This document shows positions 55,739 through 64,000 of a DNA stretch of 64,000 bases, piece by piece (within the stretch, counting starts at the first letter, position 1; the number at the start of each line of letters is the position of its first letter). Origin of the DNA: Aeromonas aquatica (lineage in GTDB: Bacteria > Pseudomonadota > Gammaproteobacteria > Enterobacterales > Aeromonadaceae); the NCBI RefSeq assembly GCF_000764655.1, contig NZ_JRGL01000020.1:1-64000 (forward strand), written 5' to 3'. Made by a program: the position numbers and the translations under genes. A model generated the notes under the pieces. It had not been told where the DNA came from. It made no database searches and saw only the letters and a list, made by a program, of their open reading frames with translations.

Positions 55739-56979
55739 CGGACTTTGCCACTCTTGCCACCCAGCGCCTGTTTTCTGGCACGCTGTTTCTGGGCGGCCTT
55801 GCCGCTCCTGCGGGGTTCGGGCTCGAAGCGGGTGAGATCGGGCTCAAAACCCGGGAACCACTGCTGGGGCAGACGGGTATCGAGCACGGCTTCGACTTTC
55901 TCCAGCTGAGGCGCATCTTCCGGGCTGAACAGCGTGATGGCGAGCCCCTTGTTGCCGGCGCGACCGGTACGGCCGATGCGGTGCACGTAATCCTCAGGCT
56001 GATGTGGAAACTCCAGGTTGATCACATAGTTGAGATCCAAGATATCCAGTCCGCGGGCGGCCACGTCGGTGGCGACCAGCACCTGCAGGGTGCCGGCACG
56101 AAACTCCAGCAACACCTTCTCCCGCGCCCCCTGGGAGAGATCCCCGTGGAAGGCCAGCGCATTGATGCCCGCCTTGCCGAGTCGCTGGGCCAGCTGGTCG
56201 GCACCCTGTCGCGTGCGGCTGAAGATCAGCGCCGGTGCATAGCCCTTCACTTTGAGCAGGTGTTCGATCAATGCCTGCTTGCGATCGCCATCCACCGCGT
56301 AGACCCGCTGCTCTATCTCGGCCGCCGTGGTGTTGCGGGTTGCCACCTCGACAAGCACAGGGTCGCGCAGCAACACGCGACTCAAGGCAAACAGATTGTC
56401 ATCGCAGGTGGCGGAGAACAGCAGGGTCTGGCGCTCTGCCGGGATCTGCTTGAGCAGGGCTTTTATCTCGTCCATAAAGCCCATGTCGAGCATGCGGTCC
56501 GCCTCGTCAAACACCAGATGACGGAGCTGTGCCAGGCTCAGGGCCCCCTGGCGCAGGTGATCGAGCAGCCGGCCCGGGGTGGCGACCAGGATATCCACCC
56601 CGGCTCTAAGTGCCTCCACCTGGGCGGCTATGCTCACCCCGCCATACACCAAAGCGCAGGTCAGCCCCGTCTCCTTGCCATAGCGCAGCACGCTCTCGTG
56701 TACCTGCACCGCCAGCTCGCGGGTCGGCACCAGCACCAGGGCACGGATCGGGCGGGGCCTTTCATCCTGCGAGTGCTGCATCAGCCGCTCAAGCAGCGGC
56801 AGCACAAAGGCGGCTGTCTTGCCGGTGCCGGTCTGGGCACCCGCCAGCAGATCGCAGCCTGCCAGTATGGTCGGGATGGCGCTGGCCTGGATCGGGGTCG
56901 GCTGGGCATAGCCGAGCTCCCTCAGCGTCTGCTGCAGACGAGGGGAGAGGGCCAGTTCGGCAAAGGAGGCAAAAGACAT
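55735..56979 (-). CDS. rhlE: DEAD-box RNA helicase, RhlE type
   Basis: The 414-residue ATP-dependent RNA helicase has Walker A AQTGTGKT, PTRELA, the DEAD box in VFDEADRMLD, SAT in LFSATC, and the motif VI HRIGRTGRAG. A short basic tail (KAAQKQRARKQALGGKSGK) aids RNA binding. It probably acts in ribosome assembly or RNA turnover. The start at 56979 (MSFASF) is preferred because it fits RhlE N-termini; an ATG at 57000 is also possible. Neither has a good ribosome-binding site. Confidence 0.9.
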   Translation of the reverse strand: MSFASFAELALSPRLQQTLRELGYAQPTPIQASAIPTILAGCDLLAGAQTGTGKTAAFVLPLLERLMQHSQDERPRPIRALVLVPTRELAVQVHESVLRYGKETGLTCALVYGGVSIAAQVEALRAGVDILVATPGRLLDHLRQGALSLAQLRHLVFDEADRMLDMGFMDEIKALLKQIPAERQTLLFSATCDDNLFALSRVLLRDPVLVEVATRNTTAAEIEQRVYAVDGDRKQALIEHLLKVKGYAPALIFSRTRQGADQLAQRLGKAGINALAFHGDLSQGAREKVLLEFRAGTLQVLVATDVAARGLDILDLNYVINLEFPHQPEDYVHRIGRTGRAGNKGLAITLFSPEDAPQLEKVEAVLDTRLPQQWFPGFEPDLTRFEPEPRRSGKAAQKQRARKQALGGKSGKVR

Positions 56980-57132
56980 AGGGATACCAGGTTGGGCCAT
57001 CGCGGCAGGATGAAAACAGTCACAGTGGTAAATGGTAACAGAACCGCCTGGTTAAGCAGAAGTTGAGAAGAACCTTGGCTGCTTGCCGATCTTCAACCAG
57101 CGCGGCACCGGCCAACAGCGATTTCCGCCTGT

Positions 57133-58614
57133 TTACCCCGCCTCCTGGGGGGCGCCCGGCTCCCTGACCAGCCTGATCTCCAGTCCCTGTCGGTAGGCGA
57201 TGTTGTGCTTGCCGCGCTGCTTGACGTGATAGAGCAGCTCGTCGGCCAGGGTGATGGCGTCGGCCACCGACAGGTAATCCCGGATGCGGATGATACCGGC
57301 CGAGAAGGTGATGGGGGTGGGGAGATCCGGGATCGCTATCGGTTGTGCCAGCAGGCGGGCGACGGTCCGGCACATCTCGGCATCATTGCCGAGCCCCTTG
57401 TAGAGGACGATAAACTCTTCACCTCCCCAGCGGATGGCGGTATCCCCGCTGCGGATGCTGTTGTTCAGGTGGTGGGCGAAGGCGGTCAGGGCCCTGTCGC
57501 CCACGCCGTGGCCATAGCTGTCGTTGATGGACTTGAAGTTGTCGATGTCCAGGATCATCAGGCAATCGTGCTCCTGCAGCAGCGCCTGATCCAGGATGTC
57601 CCGTCTCGGCAGACGGGTCAGCTGATCGGTGTGTGCCAGTAAATACAGGCGGGAATAGAGGTGTCGCCAGGTCGGCATGAGCAGCAACAGGGCGATGAGA
57701 TAGAGCTTGAAGGCGGGGCTGTAGAGCACCACCTTCTGCACGAAACTGCCGTAGGAGTAGGACCACTTGAGATAGAGATCGGCCCCCGCCTTGGTGCGCA
57801 TAAGGGGGGTGCTGAGGCAGAGGTGGCCGGGGCTGCAGGGCTCGGCGGCGTCGAAGGTGATGACGGTACGGGTTGGATTGGAACTCTCATAGGGCTGCAG
57901 CACATCCTTGAAAGCGGCGTCGATGGCGATGTCGATCCCCATCAGACCATGGCGATATGCCCTGGTCGCCAGATCATAGAAATCGAAGGGGAAGTACATG
58001 GTGATGATCTGTTGCTGGGTGAAGCTGTCCGTGTAGATGTCGGACACCTGGGCCTCGTCGGGGCTGCAGAGCTGATGGGCTATCGGGAAGGAGGCACAGC
58101 CAAAGTAGTGTAGCCAGGGCGCTCTCTGACCCAGCGCCCTCTTGGTGGTCAGCAGTCGGGCCGGGAGGTCCCGATTGTCAGCGATCATGCCGAGCAGCTG
58201 GTGATCGTCGAAGATGGCGTAGAGGTTGATGACTTCGGGGTAGGAGAGCACGTATTGATAGGCGGCCAGGGTCCTGTGAAGCGACGGCATGATGGGGATC
58301 TCCGCAAACCTCTTCCGACTCTTGTAGTCGTAGCCATAGACATAGGCGAGAGCGCTGTGGTTCTCGCTGAAGATGGGGGTTTTGATGGCGCTCTGATCGA
58401 TAAACTGTGCCAGCTGTGCCGGAGCCAGAATGCGCGCTCGTTGATAGAACACCTCGAACACGTTGGGCTGCTTGGCGGTGATGAGCTCCATGTCATGGCG
58501 AATGCTGAGGTAGGCGTAGTTGAACACCATTGCCAGCCCCGCCAGCCCCACGCAGAGGAAGCCAAGCCGGCTTAGCCACTTGCGGGACAGGGGGTTCGAC
58601 TTCGATGCAGGCAT
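57133..58614 (-). CDS. Periplasmic-sensor diguanylate cyclase
   Basis: A 493-residue protein with two membrane segments (about 17-36 and 298-315) enclosing a periplasmic domain of about 260 residues that matches no family I know. The cytoplasmic GGDEF domain has GGEEF (397-401) and an intact inhibitory site RSGD just ahead. It should produce cyclic-di-GMP in response to an external signal. Four cysteines in the periplasmic part could form disulfides. Confidence 0.85.
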   Translation of the reverse strand: MPASKSNPLSRKWLSRLGFLCVGLAGLAMVFNYAYLSIRHDMELITAKQPNVFEVFYQRARILAPAQLAQFIDQSAIKTPIFSENHSALAYVYGYDYKSRKRFAEIPIMPSLHRTLAAYQYVLSYPEVINLYAIFDDHQLLGMIADNRDLPARLLTTKRALGQRAPWLHYFGCASFPIAHQLCSPDEAQVSDIYTDSFTQQQIITMYFPFDFYDLATRAYRHGLMGIDIAIDAAFKDVLQPYESSNPTRTVITFDAAEPCSPGHLCLSTPLMRTKAGADLYLKWSYSYGSFVQKVVLYSPAFKLYLIALLLLMPTWRHLYSRLYLLAHTDQLTRLPRRDILDQALLQEHDCLMILDIDNFKSINDSYGHGVGDRALTAFAHHLNNSIRSGDTAIRWGGEEFIVLYKGLGNDAEMCRTVARLLAQPIAIPDLPTPITFSAGIIRIRDYLSVADAITLADELLYHVKQRGKHNIAYRQGLEIRLVREPGAPQEAG

Positions 58615-58956
58615 GGACCTTTCCCGAATGGCAAGAGGGGTTGCAACTGACCTGGCTCAGCTGATTATAAGCAGGCAAGGTACCGGGTGAACGTCAATCG
58701 TTGTGAAAATTAGCCATTTATATCAATGGGATAGTTGTTTATTTCCCATATCCTTGGGTATTTCCTGTTGCCGGAAGGAGGGGGGAGCTTATCGGGTACC
58801 ACATTATGTGTCAGACAACATTGATACAGGCTGAATGGCGATGATATGGGCACCTGTGATGGCGATAAAAGAGACAGATCGCACTCGTGACATCGTCGAT
58901 GGCTCTCGATACATCACTGGTCAGGGGCTCTCTGTCGTTCACGTGCGAGATGCGTG
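58615..58956. other. Gap between diguanylate cyclase and hypothetical gene
   Basis: 342 bp, AT-rich on its left. It contains no gene, repeat or hairpin that I can support. Confidence 0.5.
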
Positions 58957-59418
58957 TCAGCCGTCGATTAGCACGACTCGCTTGGCATCCAGATGGTGCA
59001 TCCACTCACGCAGGATCAGCAGGGTGGCGGCAAAGTGGCGGGCCTTGGGCAAGTTGGCCGCCGCCAGCGGATCCCCCTCCACCATGGCGGCAAATTGACC
59101 GAACAGCTGCTCGACGCTCTCTCGGCTCAGTTCCTGGCTGCCGAGTTCGCCAACCAACGGGTAGGGGCTGTGCAGCATCAGCCTCTCGTGGGGCGGGATC
59201 TGGGCGGCCAGCGGCATCAGCACGTCCTCCACCACCATGATGGCCTGCTCCAACTCGAGCGCGCTGGGCGGATCCCGACGAAAGGGGCCCGGCGTCATTG
59301 CCTCCAGGCCAAAGGCCAGCGGATGATCCCAGAGGGTGCCATCTTCCCGGGTCAGTCGCACCCGGCTGCTTTGCTCACCCAGACTCAGCAAGAGTGTGGG
59401 AGTCCCCGTCTCTGTCAT
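58957..59418 (-). CDS. Conserved hypothetical protein
   Basis: A 153-residue, acidic, apparently soluble protein with no signal peptide or membrane segment. It holds the segments TLLLSLGEQSSRVRL, ALELEQAIMVVEDVLMPLA and AATLLILREWMHHLDA. I do not recognise the family. The ATG at 59418 has GAGG close upstream. It is divergent from the exported SAM-hydrolase-like gene. Confidence 0.6.
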   Translation of the reverse strand: MTETGTPTLLLSLGEQSSRVRLTREDGTLWDHPLAFGLEAMTPGPFRRDPPSALELEQAIMVVEDVLMPLAAQIPPHERLMLHSPYPLVGELGSQELSRESVEQLFGQFAAMVEGDPLAAANLPKARHFAATLLILREWMHHLDAKRVVLIDG

Positions 59419-59591
59419 GCCTACCTCGCTTGATTCTTCTGCCCAGCCCCATGGATACACAAGTTCGGGCGCTCAGGCGAGTGCTTTTCCCCCCATTCGG
59501 GCGAGACGGCTTGCAAAGAATACACATGATGGCATTCTGGATGTCTAAATGGCTGTTTATGCCTGTTCATCGATCTACAAGGAGTTCTGAT

Positions 59592-60500
59592 ATGGATATT
59601 CGCACCGCTCCCCGCACCCTGGTGCTCGCCCTCTCGCTGGTGGCGGGCTGTGCCTTTGCCAACGAGGCGCTGGTCATTCAGACCGACTTTGGCCTCAAGG
59701 ATGGCGCCGTATCGGCCATGAAGGGGGTTGCTTTCGGGGTGGATCGCACCCTGCCGCTCTACGATCTGACCCACGAGATCCCGGCCTACAACATCTGGGA
59801 GGCCTCCTACCGTCTCTATCAGACCATCAACTACTGGCCCAAGGGCACGGTATTTGTGAGCGTGGTGGATCCGGGGGTGGGCACGGCGCGCCACTCTGTG
59901 GTGCTCAAGACCAAGAGTGGTCACTACATCGTCTCGCCGGACAACGGCACCCTGACCCTGGTGGCCGAGCACTTCGGCATCGAGACGGTGCGCCAGATCG
60001 ACGAGAAACTCAATCGCCTCAAGGGCTCCGAGAAGTCCTACACCTTCCACGGCCGTGACGTTTACGCCTATACCGGGGCGCGACTCGCCTCCGGCACCAT
60101 CAGCTACGAGCAAGTGGGGCCGCTGCTGCCCGCCGAGGTGGTGACCATTCCCTACCAACCGGCGCTGGCCGAGGCCGATGGCACCCTCAAGGGCACCATC
60201 CCCATCCTGGATGTGCAGTACGGCAACGTCTGGACCAACATCGACGAGACCCTGCTCGCCAAGGCGGGGATCAACAAGGGGGACCAGGCCTGCTTCAAGA
60301 TAAGCGAAGGGGACGTGCAGAAGTACGAGGGCAAGGCCCCCTACGTCAGCAGCTTCGGCGACGTGCCTGAGGGACAGCCGCTCATCTACCTCAACAGCCT
60401 GTTGCAGGTGTCGGTGGCACTCAACATGGACAGCTTCGCCGCCAAGTATCAGGTGCAGTCTGGTGCCAACTGGCATGTCAGCCTGAAGAAGTGCAATTAA
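59592..60500 (+). CDS. Exported SAM hydrolase-like protein (DUF62/SAM hydroxide adenosyltransferase family)
   Basis: A 302-residue protein whose mature part begins IQTDFGLKDG, the family opening. The three residues of SAM hydroxide adenosyltransferases are present: Asp93 and Arg100 in DPGVGTAR, and His153 in FHGRD. The spacing is nearly that of archaeal enzymes (Asp68/Arg75/His127). Unusually, a signal peptide (LVLALSLVAGCAFANE) precedes it, with Cys20 in a possible lipobox-like context, so it should act outside the cytoplasm. AAGGAG lies ahead of the ATG. Confidence 0.82.
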   Translation: MDIRTAPRTLVLALSLVAGCAFANEALVIQTDFGLKDGAVSAMKGVAFGVDRTLPLYDLTHEIPAYNIWEASYRLYQTINYWPKGTVFVSVVDPGVGTARHSVVLKTKSGHYIVSPDNGTLTLVAEHFGIETVRQIDEKLNRLKGSEKSYTFHGRDVYAYTGARLASGTISYEQVGPLLPAEVVTIPYQPALAEADGTLKGTIPILDVQYGNVWTNIDETLLAKAGINKGDQACFKISEGDVQKYEGKAPYVSSFGDVPEGQPLIYLNSLLQVSVALNMDSFAAKYQVQSGANWHVSLKKCN

Positions 60501-60674
60501 AAGAAGGGGCAGGTGCTGTCTATATATTAAGGCGATCGGGGGTGGCTTGTGGCCACCCCTTGTCACATTCAGGTAGCGAAGTTGTTGTTAAAAAACATAT
60601 TAGCTGGATGCAATTGATAATAATTGCCGTTTGAATGGATAATCGCCGGCCTGTCTGCCCACCGCAACCAAACG

Positions 60675-63600
60675 ATGAAACCCATATTACTGCTGGCCAG
60701 CTTGCTGGCCCTGACTGCTTGTAACGACAACGGTAGCCAAGGTACCAATCCAGTGCCTCCTGTCGTCGAGCCTCCCGTCGTCACCCCGCCGGTGATCGAT
60801 CCGCCGATCGTCACCCCACCCGTCGAGCCGCCGCTGCAGACCCATACCCGGGCCGATCTGATCCTCGACATCGATCTGGGTGACCGACTGGCACCGGGTG
60901 CGACCCTGAACCTGCGCCAGCGCGCCACCGGGATAGGGACATCAGTGACCCTGACCGGCCAGGGCAACCCGACCCTGACTTTGCCCGCCGGCCTGTTGCT
61001 GACGGCACCGCTTGAACTCAGCGGTGAGCAGGATGGTTACATCCTGCGGGCCAGCAGTGCCTTGGTGGCCGACCTGGCTGCCGGTGACAATCGGGCTCGC
61101 CGCGCAGCCGCGCCGACACTGCGACTGGATGAGGAGGAGACCGCCCTCTTCCTGCTCAGCGATCGCAATGGTGACGGGGCACTCGATGCCAGCGAATGGG
61201 GGCAGGGCAGCGAGATCCGCCTGCAACAACAGGCCGCCATCCAGGACTATGCCACCCTGCTGCGAGCCCAGCGACTGGGGGCCGAGCTCAACTACCCCGA
61301 CAGCTGGCAGATGCTGCTGGCGCTGCTGGATGACAGCGCCGCCCGCAGCTGGTATCGCCGCACCAACGAAGCCGCGATCCAGGCCGCCCAGCTTGCGTTG
61401 TATCCAACCAAGCCCGTGATCCCGGGGGAGCCCGAGACCGCCGAACTATTGCGACTGGATGAACAGGGCAAGTTGCTGACCCAGGGCGCCTGGCACTGTC
61501 TGCACGACGTGCGCGCCGTCTCCGGGGTCAAGGGCAGCCAATATTGGCTGCCGGGGCAGGGCTTTATCGACTCGGTGCCGGCCGCTCGCGAGCAACTGGC
61601 GCTGCGTCCGACCAGCTGTGGCCAGACAGGATGGCGCCTGCCGACCCTGGTGGAGTTTGAACGCCTGCTCACCACCGACAAGCAGGACTGGCGTTATCCC
61701 CATACCTTCGCCCTCGCCTTGCCCCAGCAGATCTGGCTGCAGGATGGCGCTCGGGCCCGCCTCTATCAGCCGCTGACTCGCAGTTGGCTCGACGAGGGGG
61801 AGGGCAGCTTGCTCTGGTATGCGGTCGCCCTCTACCCGGTGCGCCCCTCGGTGGTGCGTGACGGCGACATGCCGGAACTGGCGGCGCTGCGAGCGCAATA
61901 CGCTGGCGACAGCAGCCAGTGGCCCGTCGCCAATGTGGATGACGGCGTGCAATGGCAGGAGCTCGGGGCCTTGCCCGCGGTGCCCTTCCCGGTCGACAAC
62001 CCCTACAGCCGGGCCAAGGTGGTGCTGGGCCAGCAGCTGTTCTTCGACAAGCAGCTCTCAAAGGCCCGCGACATCAGCTGCGCCAGCTGTCACGATCCGC
62101 AAAAAGGCTGGAGCGATGGGCTGAGCGTGTCGGTCGGTCATCTCGGCCAGAAGGGCACCCGCAACGCGCCCACTATCCTCAATGCCGCCTACAGCAGCAC
62201 CCAGTTCTGGGATGGCCGGGTCGGTTCCCTGGAGGAGCAGTCCCTGCACCCCATCAACAATCCGGTGGAGATGGCCCTCGATCACGACGAGCTGCTGGCA
62301 CGGCTGCGGGCCAGCCCGGACTACCTGGCGGCTTTTGCCACGGCTTTCGGGGATGATCACATCTCCCTGGATCGGGTTGCCAAGGCCATTGCCACCTTCG
62401 AGCGCACCATCATCAGCAGCCCGAGCCCGCTGGAGCGCTTCGTCAAGGGGGATGCCCAGGCGCTCAGCGACAAGGCGCTCTGGGGCATGCACCTGTTTAG
62501 AACCGATGGCCGCTGCATGAACTGCCACTCGGGTCCTCTGCTGACCCAGCATCAGTTCGAGAGCGTGGGGCTGACCTATTACGGCCGCAATCTCGAGGAC
62601 AGGGGCCGCTTCCTGCAGACCCGCCAGAAGGCGGACATGGGGCTGTTCAAGACCCCGAGCCTGCGGGATGTGGCCTTCACCGGCCCCTATATGCACAACG
62701 GCGTCTTCCCGATCCTGGCCCAGCGCCTCGGCGGCTCGGTGCAGGGGGTGGTGGCCATGTACAACTTCGGCGTCACCAAGTGGAGCAGCGGGGTCGGTTT
62801 CCCGACCGGGGCGGATCAGCACGATCCCTTCTTCCCTAAGGCGTCCGATCACCTCCATGCGCTGGGCCTGACCAACGATGAGCTCGACGCCATCGGTGAG
62901 TTCCTGCGCGGGGCCTCCGCCGAGCCGAGGCGTACTCCTGCCAGCGTCGCCGAGCTGGGCTTGAGCGAGGTGGATGACGCCCGTCCGGTCGGCGCCATCC
63001 CAGTCGATCTGGTGGTGACGCCGGCCCTGCCCCAACTGGAGGTCGGCCGTACCCTGGCCCTGCAATTGGCCCTGCGCCTGAGCGATGGGTCCTTGGCGCC
63101 GCTCACCGAGCCAGCAACCTGGTCCAGCGAGTTGCCCGAGCTGGCGAGCATCGATGGGCAGGGGGCGGTCAGCGGCCTCGCCGTCGGCCCGGCACGGGTG
63201 CGGGTCAGCGCGGGTGGCCGTACTCTGGCGGTGCGAGTGCAGGTGGTGGATGCCCAACCGGACTTCAGCCAGGGCTGCCATCAGCCCGAGCTGGCGGCGG
63301 GCAAGCTCTCCTTCGTCTGCCCCTTGACCCAGAGCGAGGCGGATCGGCTGGGGATCGCCTATGACGACACGGCGAACGACGAGGACGGGGATTACAACCC
63401 CTTCAGCGCCCACTACGCGATGATGAGTCAGCAGCGGGCGCGCGATTATTGCCAGCAGCTGGTGGCCCGTGGTCACGATGATTGGCGTCTGCCGGGGGCG
63501 CAGGAGCTGGCGAGCCTGTTCGCCGCCTATCACCAGGTGGGTGAGGAGATGAAGCTCTTGACCGAAAAAGGCTGGCCGCTTTACAGCCGCTTCTGGAGCA

Positions 63601-63713
63601 GCGATGCCAGCAATGGCGACGGTGAGGCCCCCCTGCTCGATCTGGGCACCGGCGAGCCTCTCACCGATCTGCCCGAAGAGGCGCATGCCGCCGCCTGTGT
63701 GCGGGCGAGTTAG
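60675..63713 (+). CDS. Di-heme cytochrome c peroxidase/MauG-like lipoprotein with DUF1566 domains
   Basis: A 1012-residue lipoprotein: lipobox LTAC with Cys16, then a Pro/Val-rich linker (about 25-55). An EF-hand-like loop DRNGDGALDASE lies at 163-174, then a DUF1566 (Lcl) domain (about 275-400). A MauG/cytochrome c peroxidase domain follows, with heme sites CASCH (469-473) and CMNCH (614-618). A Big2-like immunoglobulin domain (about 775-855) and a second DUF1566 region (about 856-1012) finish it. It should sit at the outer membrane facing periplasm or surface. Function unknown; peroxide reduction or protein cofactor oxidation is possible. Confidence 0.8.
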   Translation: MKPILLLASLLALTACNDNGSQGTNPVPPVVEPPVVTPPVIDPPIVTPPVEPPLQTHTRADLILDIDLGDRLAPGATLNLRQRATGIGTSVTLTGQGNPTLTLPAGLLLTAPLELSGEQDGYILRASSALVADLAAGDNRARRAAAPTLRLDEEETALFLLSDRNGDGALDASEWGQGSEIRLQQQAAIQDYATLLRAQRLGAELNYPDSWQMLLALLDDSAARSWYRRTNEAAIQAAQLALYPTKPVIPGEPETAELLRLDEQGKLLTQGAWHCLHDVRAVSGVKGSQYWLPGQGFIDSVPAAREQLALRPTSCGQTGWRLPTLVEFERLLTTDKQDWRYPHTFALALPQQIWLQDGARARLYQPLTRSWLDEGEGSLLWYAVALYPVRPSVVRDGDMPELAALRAQYAGDSSQWPVANVDDGVQWQELGALPAVPFPVDNPYSRAKVVLGQQLFFDKQLSKARDISCASCHDPQKGWSDGLSVSVGHLGQKGTRNAPTILNAAYSSTQFWDGRVGSLEEQSLHPINNPVEMALDHDELLARLRASPDYLAAFATAFGDDHISLDRVAKAIATFERTIISSPSPLERFVKGDAQALSDKALWGMHLFRTDGRCMNCHSGPLLTQHQFESVGLTYYGRNLEDRGRFLQTRQKADMGLFKTPSLRDVAFTGPYMHNGVFPILAQRLGGSVQGVVAMYNFGVTKWSSGVGFPTGADQHDPFFPKASDHLHALGLTNDELDAIGEFLRGASAEPRRTPASVAELGLSEVDDARPVGAIPVDLVVTPALPQLEVGRTLALQLALRLSDGSLAPLTEPATWSSELPELASIDGQGAVSGLAVGPARVRVSAGGRTLAVRVQVVDAQPDFSQGCHQPELAAGKLSFVCPLTQSEADRLGIAYDDTANDEDGDYNPFSAHYAMMSQQRARDYCQQLVARGHDDWRLPGAQELASLFAAYHQVGEEMKLLTEKGWPLYSRFWSSDASNGDGEAPLLDLGTGEPLTDLPEEAHAAACVRAS

Positions 63714-63738
63714 GCAACCAGCACAGCTTCACCGCAAT

Positions 63739-63765
63739 AAAAACGGGCGCCCTGGCGCCCGTTTT
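63739..63765. terminator. Bidirectional terminator
   Basis: AAAACGGGCGCC/GGCGCCCGTTTT stem with a 2-nt loop. Confidence 0.9.
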
Positions 63766-63786
63766 GCTGTCTGGATGAGGGAAAAA

Positions 63787-64000
63787 TCAGAACTCGTTGG
63801 AGAGTGCCTTGTAGCCCTTGACCAGATCGATATTGGTGTGAGCCACGTCTTCGGAAAACTCGGTGGCATCCACGGTGACGCGCGGGATCTCGGCCAGATC
63901 GCTCTGCTGGTTGATGCGGGTGGTGGAGGGCACATAGAAGCCGGGAGGCAGATCGCAGCCATCGACCACCGAGTTGTGGCGTACCACGGAACCTTCGCCG
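63787..64000 (-). CDS. Gamma-class carbonic anhydrase-like protein, 3' part only
   Basis: The last 71 or so codons of a gene that continues past the window edge. The segment PPGFYVPSTTRI...AEIPRVT and the ending HTNIDLVKGYKALSNEF resemble the C-terminal helix region of Cam/CcmM-type gamma-carbonic anhydrases. The left-handed beta-helix with the metal ligands lies outside, so activity cannot be judged. Confidence 0.6.
   Translation of the reverse strand, partial: GEGSVVRHNSVVDGCDLPPGFYVPSTTRINQQSDLAEIPRVTVDATEFSEDVAHTNIDLVKGYKALSNEF

Noticed and set aside
62058-63686. 542-codon frame antisense to the di-heme peroxidase gene
   Set aside because: Overlaps conserved heme motifs on the other strand; composition typical of a shadow.

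Overview
The window is about 64 kb of GC-rich gammaproteobacterial chromosome. Gene content and protein similarity (gapA-yeaD, malQ-glgB-glgX, holD-rimI, ravA-viaA, prfC, tandem sodium-dependent transporters, ohr/ohrR) point to an Aeromonas species. This is recognition from memory, not a search. I saw no rRNA, tRNA, CRISPR array, prophage or intact insertion sequence. Coding density is high, and most convergent gene pairs share a strong bidirectional hairpin terminator.

Layout. 1-3.5 kb: nadA, the hexose-6-phosphate mutarotase yeaD and gapA. 3.7-10.4 kb: malQ-glgB-glgX (maltodextrin and glycogen). 10.4-15.4 kb: msrB, chrA, a NUDIX hydrolase, an ohr-oxidoreductase operon divergent from ohrR, and a small exported OB-fold-like protein. 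15.4-19.4 kb: an Lrp-type regulator, a SufR-like Cys-rich regulator divergent from an MFS transporter, and ybhA. 19.5-28.6 kb: lipoproteins, a 2-oxoglutarate/Fe(II) oxygenase, two tandem NSS transporters, a MocR regulator divergent from a LysE exporter, a second LysE exporter and the racemase ygeA. 28.8-41.4 kb: acyl-CoA ligase, membrane thioredoxin-like protein, rimI/holD, ravA-viaA, two diguanylate cyclases, prfC and an NTF2-fold protein. 41.5-50.7 kb: acetyltransferase/MarR-GNAT pair, nemA/TetR, a DUF2252 protein, and a LysR regulator divergent from aguA followed by an amidase. 50.7-52.3 kb is a visibly AT-rich patch, probably acquired. 52.5-64 kb: an anion symporter, a flippase, an RhlE-type helicase, a third diguanylate cyclase, an exported SAM-hydrolase-like protein, a large di-heme peroxidase lipoprotein, and the 3' end of a gamma-carbonic-anhydrase-like gene.

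Most unusual observation. At least nine genes here are flanked by a short, diverged second copy of their own end. Four have a copied start just upstream (msrB, the NUDIX gene, the SufR-like gene, ybhA). Five have a copied end just downstream (yeaD, the CurA-like oxidoreductase, the second NSS transporter, viaA, nemA). The four start copies lie 77, 89, 95 and 101 nt upstream, all leaving remainder 2 on division by 3. Each opens a 24-34 codon reading frame; three of these stop exactly on the start codon of the real gene (ATGA). Several copies differ from the gene mainly by synonymous or conservative changes, so they look like scars of replacement by a diverged homologue. The start copies may now act as self-mimicking leader ORFs coupled to the gene.

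Regulation readable from the DNA: twin near-palindromes between ohr and ohrR, a perfect 16-bp palindrome between the MocR gene and its LysE target, paired TTGAACG...TTCA palindromes between nemA and its TetR gene, a 17-bp direct repeat before the MarR-GNAT gene, and a 14-bp palindrome inside the probable gapA promoter.
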